From Gigantopelta aegis (taxonomy: Eukaryota > Mollusca > Gastropoda > Neomphalida > Peltospiridae), in NCBI RefSeq assembly GCF_016097555.1, contig NC_054699.1, positions 5,931,197-5,995,196 of the forward strand: a DNA stretch of 64,000 bases. The letters run 5' to 3'. Made by a program: the position numbers and the translations under genes. Of the stretch, positions 1 through 9,875 are shown in pieces (the stretch's first letter is position 1; each line of letters opens with the position of its first letter). Below the pieces are notes generated by a model that was given only the letters and a program-made list of their open reading frames with translations, searched no databases and was not told the origin of the DNA.

Positions 1-368
1 CGCCATACATACAAAATTTTATAAGCATGGGCCCAGAGCCGGTTTAAGGATCCGTGGGTACTGCAGCACAAATAAAAGCAGGCCCCCTTCCCAGGATATA
101 TATTTTGCAACCCCCTCATGGAGAGGGGGGAATGACCTGTGGGAAATAAATGAAGTACTTATTGTATTAATAAACTTGGGTATATGTGAAGGAAAAAATG
201 GTAATGTTTTATAAATGTTAATTTAATTTAATTCATAGAATAATGTTTACACATCACCGTAGGCCCCCTGAAGCGCGGGGCCCGTAGCACGTGCTACATG
301 TGCCACTAGGATAAACTGGCTCTGATTATGACTCTGGGTCTCAAGCTATCACTTCATCTTTCAAACAA
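1..368. other. non-coding, no gene seen
   Basis: AT-rich sequence with short G- and C-runs. I see no exon, RNA gene or element boundary. Confidence 0.5.
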
Positions 369-778
369 AATTAAATGAATAGTCCAATGCTCTGCTGTAG
401 GTTCCCTATAAATAATACAATTACAAAATTAAATGAATAGGCCAATGCTCTGCTGTAGGTTCCCTATAAATAATACAATTACAAAATTAAATGAATAGGC
501 CAATGCTCTGCTGTAGGTTCCCTATAAATAATACAATTACAAAATTAAATGAATAGGCCAATGCTCTGCTGTAGGTTCCCTATAAATAATACAATTACAA
601 AATTAAATGAATAGTCCAATGCTCTGCTGTAGGTTCCCTATAAATAATACAATTACAAAATTAAATGAATAGTCCAATGCTCTGCTGTAGGTTCCCTATA
701 AATAATACAATTACAAAATTAAATGAATAGGCCGCTCTGCTGTAGGTTCCCTATAAATAATACAATTACAAAATTAAA
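369..778. repeat. 58-bp tandem satellite, about 7 copies
   Basis: The unit contains CCAATGCTCTGCTGTAGG and recurs every 58 bases (for example TTAAATG at 371, 429 and 487). Copies differ mainly at one position (AGTCC or AGGCC). The last copy has a small internal deletion. No coding function is seen. Confidence 0.95.
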
Positions 779-956
779 TACAGACTGTTTTTCACTTTTT
801 GTCTTGACAGGGCTGCAGAAAGTACTCGCCCACTCAACATATGCGAGTAAACGAGTTATACAATACAATTACTAGTCCGACGGGCAATCTGGTGATGTTG
901 ATCACTTGGCCATCCATGTGTTATTAATAATGTTTTTGTCAAATTTATATCTTATC

Positions 957-1327
957 ATTTGAAGTGTCTATTATAATATTGTTAAACAATAATATTGTGA
1001 TCTATGGGCTGGTGGACTGGTAGAAATACGGATGGGCTACTATAGTACATTTGAAGTGTATATTATAATATTGTTAAACAATAATATTGTGATCTATGGG
1101 CTGGTGGACTGGTAGAAATACTGATGGGCTACTATAGTACATTTGAAGTGTATATTATAATATTGTTAAACAATAATATTGTGATCTATGGGCTGGTGGA
1201 CTGGTAGAAATACTGATGGGCTACTATAGTACATTTGAAGTGTATCTTATAATATTGTTACACAATAATATTGTGATCTATGGGCTGGTGGACTGGTAGA
1301 AATACGGATGGGCTACTATAGTACATT
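957..1327. repeat. 92-bp tandem satellite, 4 copies
   Basis: GAAGTG recurs at 961, 1053, 1145 and 1237, so the period is 92 bp. Each unit contains an inverted repeat around TTGTTAAACAA (AATATTG/CAATAATATT) that could form a cruciform. Confidence 0.95.
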
Positions 1328-1329
1328 TT

Positions 1330-3384
1330 AGTTGGTTCTGGTCCGGAGGGCTAGTGAAATATTTTCCATTTCTGCACCCCTGCTTGATAACAAGATACAA
1401 GTGTAGCATTGAATGCTCTACTGCAAGTTACAAACATACGAAAACCAAAGACTATTTTTATGAGTGATTCATACAAGTTGGAGACTATAACATTGTTTTT
1501 TAACAAGATTTAATAATATAATATATCAGTGTTTCTGCTAGAAAGAAATTTTGGGGTATGGCACTATGGAATTGAATGCAACCGCAGTCAACATGTGGTA
1601 GGTTTGGGGGTCCTCCTCCAAAAAGAAAATAGGTTAAGTTTAGGGTTAGGGTTAAGAATTTCATACAGTAATGATAAGATTAATTAATTTTGTCAAAAGG
1701 TTAACTTAAACAATACAAATGTGGGTATGACGCCATTTGACCCTCTGGCAGAAAGCCTGTATATAATGTAGTGCCCTTTGCAGGACTTCTCGAATTGTTA
1801 TAAACATCCACTAGCCATGGGATCAGTGATTTAAAACATTTACCAGCCAGGATAAAAAGTTCACTAACCCTGCTTTTAAGTGTATACAATTTTAATAAAT
1901 AATAGTAAGAATCACATATGTTACCTAAACAGGGAGCTACAGCTTAAAAACACTAACATTGGGAGATGAGGGTGGGGACAGGATATTCATATTTACAAAA
2001 TAGACTTAACTGCAACATTTGAAGAAAATAAATTCACTAGCCGTCGGGCATGACAATAGTAGTTATCTACTAGCCCAACATTGAATATCATGGGTGTGGG
2101 GCTACCATAATCTAGAAGTCCTGGTCCATTGAATAAGTTTACAGAAACCTAATAAGACCTATAAGCAATACAATATGGTACTTGAAGAGATGGGGCATGT
2201 TGTAGGTTTGCTAAACCAAAAACATATTAACTGTTACAATTTTAATGAAATCCTGCATAGCATGGTGAATTGGATTTCGAGTTTTGTGAAACAATTCTAC
2301 CTGGAAATCATCCATTGTGAAATACTCGTACCTTGAATCTAACGATACGTGTATTTTAAAATATTGCATAGAACCATGACTCTTGGGTTTATATGATTGC
2401 ATCATTGTCATCTCTCTGTCTCAGTTTTTAAAAATATTTTAACATGATTTTTAAAGATTTCTTGATTGCCATACTAATCAATGTTTAATCAAATATATAT
2501 CTGTACAGTGCACCCTCTGTCTCAACCAGATTCAAGTTGTATTGAGAAAATATGCCTAATACACCCAGATACTATAAAATACTTTAGTTTCGCGTGGAAT
2601 TTATTTTCGTGTTTGAATAAAATTTGTGAAAATAAATTCCATGTGAAATTAAAGGCTGACGAAACTTTGATATTGAAAAATAAAGCGTACAGGGTAGCCT
2701 AAGCATCTTGCATAAGCGTACAGTATTTTGTAAACAATAAAAGTAAAAATTATTGATGTTATTACTGGCACTTCAGGGTTTTTTATCGGGTGAAGGGATG
2801 GGGAATTCGCGAGAATAAATGCTTGTGAACTGACTAATTTTCATTAAATAGCAAAAAAAAAATTCCCGCTAAAATAAATAATTTTGTGTAGTACTTCATG
2901 GATTAGACAGATATCACTTAAACTATTTTCACCAGACAGAACTTTGAGATTGTGCTGTTTTATAGAGAAATCCAGATTACATAGGTGCCAGTTTAGACAG
3001 TTTCTGTATAAGATTTAGGGCAAGATTTGGTTTTACTTTATAAACTGTAAACAGCCATGTGATATTTGATAATTTATGATAACCTTATATGTGTACCTAT
3101 AGTGTTACCCCTAGACATTTGGCATTGCATGGTAGACTAAAGACTTTTAGGGCATTTTCACAATTTTCAGGGCACTTATTTTTTTATTAAAGAAAAAAAT
3201 AATAATTGCAATAAAAATAATTGAGGATTTTTCATGTTTTTTTGTCAAATATGATTTATATCTCGTGGAGTGAAATTTGCAATCATATCTCACAAGTTAC
3301 GCTTTGACAAGAAACATAAAATTTTCTATTTATTATATAACTTTTGGTAATTTACCTTTATTTTAAAAATGCCAGCAGCAAAAT
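1330..3384. other. intergenic, no gene recognised
   Basis: About 2 kb of AT-rich DNA. Short ORFs here have no recognisable protein features. A brief telomere-like run (TTAGGGTTAGGG near 1640) is too short to mean anything. Confidence 0.5.
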
Positions 3385-3422
3385 AGTTCCAGCTTTCTTA
3401 CAGTGAAGATAACACTTTATAC

Positions 3423-3487
3423 AGTGACGATAACACATTTTAGAGTGAAATAGTGAAATTTTCACTCTAAAATGTGTTATAGTCACT
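3423..3487. repeat. near-perfect hairpin
   Basis: Two arms of about 28 bp (3423-3450 and 3459-3487) are reverse complements around an 8-base loop. Partial copies of the same arm (AGTGAAGATAACACTTT) lie on both sides. This looks like a fold-back or MITE remnant. The next 400 bases hold nothing recognisable. Confidence 0.8.
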
Positions 3488-3954
3488 GAGTGACTGATAA
3501 CACTTTTATTTCACTGATATTTTAAGATATTTCACTAAATGTTATATAATAAATGTAATTAATGGCAAAATATATGACAGGGATATTTGATTAATTAATA
3601 ATATATTTATGAGTGTTTTAGTTAATTTTAGAATAAGCTATTGAAAAAGGCTTGTTTAATCTATTTTGTAGATCGTTTTGTGGCACTAACATGAAAGCAA
3701 AAGTAGGAGTAGCACATTTTACTAATTGGGAATACAAAGCATAGAGTAAAACAGATTTAAACCACACAGCATATGATTAATTTTATCATAACATTAACCT
3801 TTAAATGCTGTGCAGTTATCCCATTTCACAAATTCAACTCCAATCTTTATACTACATGTATGCATGTAGCCCATTGACAAAATGAATGGATTCTTTGTGA
3901 GGTACTGATGGAAAGAAATAAAGGATCATGAATCAGCACTAACAGCATTATATC

Positions 3955-4640
3955 CAATGACGGTTCAAGCACGCTGTCCTGGGCACACACACCTCGGCTA
4001 TCTGGGCTGTCTGTCCAGGACAGTGGGTCAGTTGTTAGTGATTAGGGGCCATTCAAATATTACGTAACGCTTAGTGGGGTTGGGGGGTGTAAATCCAACC
4101 GTTATGTGGTGTTACAAGGGGTGGGAGGGGTGTATTGAACAGCGTTATGTAACAATTTTGTTTTCTCTTAAATATGCCATGCCATGACAACAATATATAA
4201 TGTAGGTTTTTAGAGGTAAATGTAAACCCAAAACAATTATAAATCAAGCTGAAATGCCAGATTTTTTAAAATGGCGCAGGTTTTTTCCATCGTACAGCAT
4301 AATGACGTCATCGTAGTACACATGGGTATAAATAAATATTGCCACATTGCTTTGTCTGTGTGGGGGAGGGGGGTATCTCCGAGCATTACGTAATATTTTG
4401 GGGTTGTATGGTCTAGCGTTACGGGATGTTACAAGGGGGTGGGTGGGTGTCTAATTTTGACAAAAATAGTGTTACGTAATATTTGAACGGCCCCTTAGTG
4501 AGCGAGAAGAGAAGAGGGTGTAGTGCTCTTACGCTCACCCATTGAGTAGTTAAAACTCGCTCTCGGTGGGAGCCGGTACCTTCCAGCCTCATGTCCGATG
4601 GCTTAACCACGACACCATCGAGCAAATAGTTACTGCAACC
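3955..4640 (-). mobile_element. tRNA-derived SINE (family 2), split by a MITE
   Basis: The left part (3955-4044) has the family-2 core GGTTCAAGCACGCTGTCCTG. The right part (4495-4640) has the tRNA-like head on the minus strand. The same family occurs at 49468, 57655 and 60065 in this window. The break is caused by the MITE at 4045-4494. Confidence 0.8.
4045..4494. mobile_element. Harbinger-like MITE, 450 bp
   Basis: The termini are inverted repeats (GGGGCCATTCAAATATTACG and its near complement) flanked by a TTA duplication at 4042-4044 and 4495-4497. A 3-bp TTA target and a G-rich terminus fit PIF/Harbinger non-autonomous elements. It interrupts a SINE, so it is the younger insertion. Confidence 0.8.
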
Positions 4641-4753
4641 AAACCTCTCATCCATAACGTCGGGAAGTAAACTGTTGTCAATCCTACATTATATATATCT
4701 TTTTTTCATTTTATTTGGACATCTTAATGACCATTAATGACTTAAATTTGGAG

Positions 4754-4850
4754 TACCAAAGGCAGTGGTATGTGTTATCCTGTCTATGGAATAGTGTATA
4801 TAAAAGATCCCTTGCTACCAAATGTTCCCTTATTTCGGTCTCTCAGTGGA
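4754..4850 (+). mobile_element. SINE family-1 internal fragment
   Basis: It matches the internal core (GTGTATATAAAAGATCCCTTGC) but lacks the tRNA-like head and the tail. Confidence 0.7.
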
Positions 4851-4920
4851 TGTCTTTAAATGAGAAAACTGCATTGTTATTATGTATTAATTCCAATATC
4901 TCCTTGCACCACGTCCCAGG

Positions 4921-5208
4921 GGTGGGACGAAGCCCAGTGGTAAAGCGCTCGCTCGATGTGCGGTTGGCTATTTCTCGTTCCAGCCAGTGCACCACGACTG
5001 GTATATCAAAAGTTGTGGTATATACTACCCTGTCTGTGGGATGGTGCATATAAAAGATCCCTTGCTGCTAATTGAAAAGAGTAGCCCATGAAGTGGGGAC
5101 AGCGGGCTTCCTCTGTCAATATCTGTCTGGTCCTTAACCATATTTCCGACGCTATATAACCGTAAATAAAATGTGTTGAGTGCATCATCAAATAAAACAT
5201 TTCCTTCA
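4921..5208 (+). mobile_element. tRNA-derived SINE, family 1
   Basis: The head GGGACGAAGCCCAGTGG resembles a pol III A box. The core and the tail ending AATAAAACATTTCCTTC match the other copies. Part of the B-box region is deleted. Confidence 0.85.
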
Positions 5209-5214
5209 CATCCC

Positions 5215-5689
5215 ACTTGCCATGTTACCGGTATCTAATGTGCTGGGATGTCATAAAACGAACATTCCTCTCGCCATTTAGTCACTTGGAACAAAACTGT
5301 CCACATATATTGCAGGTGTGTGTACAGTAATTTATATAGGAGGTCGAGACTGTCAAGCGAAGTTTCTAAAAAATTAAATACAATTTGAGCAGGAAAGTTT
5401 CAACCCTTCTCACTTACCTACAAGTTCTAGATCACTGAAACTTGGTTTATATTTGTAATTATTGTTGTGCATCAAAATGCGGAGCGGAGTGGATAATTTT
5501 ATCATGCTCATATACCACGAAGGTTTCCAGCATGTTTTTTTAGTACCAGTATCAATCTTCTTCTTTTTTAAACCATGCATTGAGATGTACATCTATGGAT
5601 GTAACTATGAGTAACATGGAATACGTTTATGGTACGCAAGTTACGTACAACAGGTGATCTCTCCATTCCAAAGTTAGGCTGACTTTGTC
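5215..5689. other. no gene recognised
   Basis: Unique-looking AT-rich sequence between SINE copies. I see nothing codable in it. Confidence 0.5.
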
Positions 5690-6340
5690 AAAAATTACCG
5701 AAAACTTATGTCAAAGTGATCGCTACATTATAGTATCTTTCTATAACATTGTATGTTAAAAAATTGTCCAGTCGAATGTCTGTGATCGTAAACCATGTTA
5801 TATACTGAACTACAAAACAATTGCAATTACATTGAAACCGGTCTTAACCGGACCCTGAATAAACCAGAATTCTATCAAAACAGGATACATTTCTTTATCC
5901 CAAATGTTGTAAATTCTAAAACGCGATTCTCTAAACACCGGATTCTGTCGGGTATCAGATCAATATTAGGTCCCAGACATGATCCGGGTCAGGACGTAGC
6001 CCAGTCGTAGAGCGCTCGCTTGATACGCGGTGAGTTTGGAATCGATCCCCATTGGTGGGCTCATTGGGCTATTTCTCGCTCCAGCCAGTGCACCACGACT
6101 GGTACATCAAAGGCTGTGGTATGTGCTATCCTGTTTATGAGATGGTGCATATAAAGGATCCCTTGCTGCTAATCGAAAAGAGTAGCCCATGAAGTGGCGA
6201 CAGCGGGTTTTCTCTCTCAATATCTGTGTGGTCCTTAACCATAGGTCTGATGCCATATAATTGTAAATAAAATGTGTTGAATGTGTTGTTAAATAAAACA
6301 TTTCCTTCTTTATTTGATCTGGTTTAGACCGGTTTCATTG
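5690..6340. repeat. dispersed composite repeat containing a SINE
   Basis: This segment is paralogous to 29268-30440 (shared GTCAAAGTGATCGCTACATT and AAACACCGGATTCTGTCGG). Its ends near 5832 and 6335 are inverted (ATTGAAACCGGTCT and AGACCGGTTTCAT), suggesting a MITE. The unoccupied TTA near 5828 is the pre-insertion site for the MITE present in the other copy. Confidence 0.75.
5987..6308 (+). mobile_element. tRNA-derived SINE, family 1
   Basis: Full-length copy: head GGACGTAGCCCAGTCG, B-box-like GGAATCGATCC, the shared core, and a tail ending AAATAAAACATTTCCTTC. Confidence 0.9.
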
Positions 6341-6344
6341 TGTA

Positions 6345-6895
6345 TCAGTATTGTTTTATGATAAAATTGTTTCAGTAAATGCTGTCAAAATGGGCCTAAA
6401 ACTGTTCACAAGACATTGGCGATTTTAATAAATGCAAAAAATAAGGAGATTCGAACGGAATAATTTCAAAAATAAATAAAACTAAATTAATTATTGTGCT
6501 TCTTTTGTTGTTCAGTGTAATCACCTGAGTATATAAATATATATATTCATGTATATCATTCTGCAGTTAAATTATTTTCTGAATTGGTGTGTTGCAGAAC
6601 TGTTGTTATTGTTAAGTTATTGTTTATGTATAGTCATAATTAATTGCTCTTAAGAATAAAATTCCAATATATAGATTGCATGGGTGTTGTTGTATGATGT
6701 AATGGTTGCTGTTTTCACTATAGTATAATTAGTATTAATAAGACAACAAAGAGAATTGACCATGGTCAAATACATGGTTAATTTTCTTTTAGAAATATCC
6801 ACATTTAAAATAAATGTATTGAATCAGATGATATTGCAGTGCATCACTGTGTCACCCCTCCACCCAATTTTTTAAAATAATTATAACAGATAGTT
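6345..6895. other. no gene recognised
   Basis: AT-rich sequence without exon-like coding structure or a clear repeat. Confidence 0.5.
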
Positions 6896-6898
6896 TAC

Positions 6899-7175
6899 AG
6901 GGGGCGGGACATCGGTAGGCCCATTGGGCTATTTCTCATTCCAGCCAGTGCTCCACAACTGGTGTAACAAAGGCTGTGGTATGTACTATCCTGTCTGTGG
7001 GATGGTACATATAAAAGATCCATTGCTGCTAATCAGAAAGAGTAGCCCATGAAGTGACAGCAGGTTTCCTCTCTCGATATCTGTGTGGTCCGTAACCATA
7101 TGTCTGATGCCATATAACCGTAAATAAAATGTGTTGAGTGCATCATTAAATAAAACATGTATTTCTTTCTTTCTA
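6899..7175 (+). mobile_element. SINE family 1, head partly deleted
   Basis: The core and tail match family 1, but most of the tRNA-like head is missing. It abuts the left end of Polinton block A and may mark where that element was truncated. Confidence 0.85.
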
Positions 7176-7228
7176 TAATGTTCCGCTTTAATACTTAAAA
7201 GCTTTGATCATATATTCAAATTTACAGT

Positions 7229-7590
7229 TCAGAGGCAAAGTGATGTCTTCTTTGTAACACGATAGAAATCATCAACACAATCAACACACATAGAAGCATA
7301 ATCGCAGCTAACATCTCCACATTCAAGGCGGTAGCACAGTCCTTGATAATACTTCATCTCTTCAGCATACCACCTCTGTATTTGTGAGAAAATTCACTCA
7401 TCTTCTCCAAACACTCCATGAAAATCTCAGACGTGAAGACTTCTTTGTCGTCGGCATCAGGTCAAGATGGATCTTTAATAGCACACCTTTCTTGAGCACC
7501 TTTAATGCAGCTGAAGCACAGGCTGTTGAGTTGAGTCAGCTGGAAATGACATCTTACACACGATCCACTTGGAGGCAGATAATCTAATGC
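7229..7590 (-). pseudogene. Cys-rich protein remnant, frameshifted
   Basis: Two overlapping minus-strand frames look coding. One (about 7590-7462) has Cys pairs (CVRCH and, later, CFSC) and ends at TGA 7464-7462. The second (about 7390-7229) has further CxxC-type pairs and ends at TGA 7231-7229. The spacing suggests one zinc-binding protein broken by a frameshift near 7400. The family is not recognised. Its place inside the Polinton block suggests an element gene. Confidence 0.5.
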
Positions 7591-7591
7591 A

Positions 7592-7909
7592 TCAGTCATT
7601 CTTGTCGATAGCTAGTTGAGGTTGCCTTTTGTCGAATGCCTTGATGAATCTTTCATATGACGAAGGAGGAGACGGACGTCTAGCATAGATGTGAGTACCA
7701 GGTAAGCGTTTTTCTTTATTCTGATTTTTTTCATTCAGATTGACTCTGGCATTCATAATGTTACATATCTCTTGAGGGTCAAATGTAGACTGTTTCGAAA
7801 GAAGAAGGCATATCAAGTAGAAGTCCTTGTCATGTGGGAAACCTTTATATAAAATCACCTTGTTGGAGAATTGGTTCGAAGTCTTCGGGATTATCCTTGT
7901 CAGAATCAT
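7592..7909 (-). pseudogene. unrecognised 105-codon ORF of Polinton A
   Basis: The ORF starts at ATG 7909, overlapping the stop of the preceding short ORF (ATGA). It is basic and hydrophilic toward its C-terminus, and I cannot assign it. It continues, one frame over, into the Cys-rich remnant downstream, so it may be the middle of one broken gene rather than a gene in its own right. Confidence 0.45.
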
Positions 7910-8019
7910 AATGCAGAATCCATGGTAATGTGTTTCAAGAGTAGATTTGTCTGCTTCGTGGATTTTCCATACAACAGGAACCGAAGAAAAGACAAGTTCT
8001 CCTTGATGACTTGAGACAT
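7906..8019 (-). pseudogene. short Polinton conserved-ORF remnant
   Basis: A 37-codon ORF begins MSQVIKENLSFLRFLLYGKS at 8019 and stops at 7906. The start resembles a small basic ORF common in mollusc Polintons and adintoviruses (family known to me only by its N-terminal look). A TATA-like box lies 27 bp upstream. Normal members are longer, so this is truncated by the stop or by a frameshift. Confidence 0.45.
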
Positions 8020-8045
8020 TTTGACGTGGCTTTGAAAATGGGCTG

Positions 8046-8055
8046 CTATTTATAC
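8046..8055 (-). promoter_or_regulatory. TATA-like box for the 8019 ORF
   Basis: Minus-strand GTATAAATAG lies 27 bp before the ATG at 8019, overlapping the 3' end of the ATPase reading frame. This matches the compact promoter layout seen in blocks B and C. Confidence 0.6.
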
Positions 8056-8912
8056 TCTCGGGACGTAGACGATGGAGTCTTCATTGGGAAATATCCGAGT
8101 TCTCAGTCTCAGCTTATCATCACCATGGGGCGACATGTCCATCACAAAATAATTAAAAGGGGTCTTCATGGCATCCTTATAAGCTTCCACCAAAACACCT
8201 GCACATCCTGGAAACAACTGACGGCCCAGCGTCATGATCTGCGATGTATCTCTCATGTTTTTAAACAACGAGATACAACGTGTTGAGAGCAATGGTTCTT
8301 GCAGACTTTCCCTGTCCATAAATGTTTTGGGTAATGAATATGATGCTCAGTCTTCTGTGATGGCATCCTTGTGTAAACAGCAGCTCTATGTCTTTGTGTT
8401 CCAGTACTTGGTGCATGAGATCATCCAAAATGATGAGTCCATGTTGTCCATCAGCAAAGTCTTGAATGTCCACCTGTGTAGGTAACCCCTAATGAAATGT
8501 AAGGTTAGCTAGTCTTTTCCATCTCATCGTAAAGTGGTTGGTACACACCATAACAATATATGGTTTTCTTTGGAGGGTCTTTGACGTACATACCATTCAG
8601 GTTTTTCAGAAGTCTGTATACCCACTGGCTCTTTCCAGCACCCGTTGGGCCTAACACACACATACTCGAGCAAGGTTCGAATGGCGCCCAACTCTGTGTT
8701 TCCCACCAAGGACGTGTGGGATCCACCACTGCTTCCGGACTCCACGAAATGGCACTCTTGGGTAACACGGGTTTTACCACTTCAGATGGATCGTTTCTCA
8801 ACCACAATACTCTGTTTTCCAAATGGTGTACTTGAGACAGATGGTTAGGAAGTCTCAACAAATTCTTGACCAGACATCCTGGAACTGGACAATCTTTTCT
8901 GACACGACCCAT
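8050..8912 (-). pseudogene. packaging ATPase A with N-terminal zinc finger, broken
   Basis: It belongs to the FtsK/HerA-like family of viral genome-packaging ATPases. Three minus-strand frames tile the gene. 8912-8505 has an N-terminal C2H2-like finger (CPVPGC, then HLSQVHH) and the Walker A motif GPTGAGKS. 8473-8261 has the Walker B motif LIILDDLM and the sensor-like FITQN. 8319-8050 is the C-terminal part. At least two frameshifts separate them, so no full protein can be made. The family role is ATP-driven loading of element DNA into capsids. It is clearly divergent from the ATPases of blocks B and C. The start at 8912 is supported by a TATA box about 50 bp upstream. Confidence 0.85.
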
Positions 8913-8957
8913 AGCGACAAATGTATCTATTAAACTAAACTACTGTGCAAATCACAA

Positions 8958-8968
8958 CTATTTTATAG
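8958..8968 (-). promoter_or_regulatory. TATA box of ATPase A
   Basis: Minus-strand CTATAAAATAG, about 46 bp upstream of the ATG at 8912. Confidence 0.6.
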
Positions 8969-8969
8969 T

Positions 8970-9190
8970 GGCATTGTGTGGCCCTAAGTGGCCTTGAGTG
9001 TGACCCTGTGTGACCCTGAGTGTGGCCATGTGTGGCCCTGTGTGACCCAGAGTGTGGCCCCGATGTGGGCCTCTGTGGCCCTGAGTGGTCCTGAGAGTGG
9101 CCCTATGTGACCTAAGTGGCCCTGAGAGTAACCCTGAGCGTGGCCATGTGGCCCTGTGGCCCTGTGACCCTGTGGCCCTGAGAATGGCCC
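8970..9190. repeat. degenerate short tandem repeat (GGCCCTGAGTGT type)
   Basis: Units of about 10-12 bp alternate GGCCCTGAGTGT, GACCCTGTGT and similar. It lies between the ATPase A promoter and the PolB 3' end. Terminal repeats of blocks B and C are also built of short tandem motifs, so this may be a displaced terminal repeat, though no terminus is seen. Confidence 0.7.
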
Positions 9191-9239
9191 TCTAACATAT
9201 AAATGTGTTCTGTGATGTTTCTCTCCTGTTTGCCAGAGA

Positions 9240-9870
9240 TATAAAAGTCCCTGTTGAGGTCGGAGAGATTCGAACAAATATACCAAATTTGATGTTTTTA
9301 TGAAGAATGTAGTGGAGGGAAAATACCAAGTTTGATGTTTCATACCAAGTTTGATTTTAGGAGATAAATACCAAGTTTGATGTTTCATACCGAGTGATTT
9401 TGGGAGATAAATACCAAGTTGGATGTTTTAATACCAAGTTTATGTGTCATACCGAGTTTGATGTTTTCAAACTGAGTTTGATTTTGGGGGACATACCAAG
9501 TTTGATGAACTATGCCTATGTTTTTTTTGGTGTTTTTTTTATCCAAAACATTAGTTTGCAGCTTCCCCCTTAAGCACAACTTCTTTGTGTGCAAGAGGTG
9601 AGTGGAGAGTGGAATAATGCATGGATAATTTAGACTACCTATAAAATTTTGAATCGCTGGTCTAAAAAACAGGAGTATTGACTCCATAAATCACAAATGT
9701 ATCGGACTAATTATGAAAAAAATAAACAAAAGTGAATTTGAACTGCGACCAAACAAGGTCTGATAAAAAAAAAAAGTTATTGTGTGGAGACTGATTTATA
9801 CCATGTTTGATTTTGGGAGATAAATACTAAGTTTGATAATTCATACAGAGTTTGATTTAACAGTTGTAAC
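9240..9870. repeat. interspersed ATACCAAGTTTGATGTTT repeats
   Basis: The motif ATACCAAGTTTGAT, with spacers such as TTTGGGAGATAA, recurs about ten times between 9280 and 9510 and again at 9798-9858. It sits immediately after the PolB stop. Function is unknown. Confidence 0.75.
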
Positions 9871-9875
9871 TGACA

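Noticed and set aside
1636..1655. Telomere-like TTAGGGTTAGGG
   Set aside because: Only two units within ordinary AT-rich DNA. Not an interstitial telomere array.
4843..5216. ORFs of 60-70 codons in SINE copies
   Set aside because: Frames follow the SINE consensus, recur in every copy (6107, 31200, 48769) and show no protein-like conservation.
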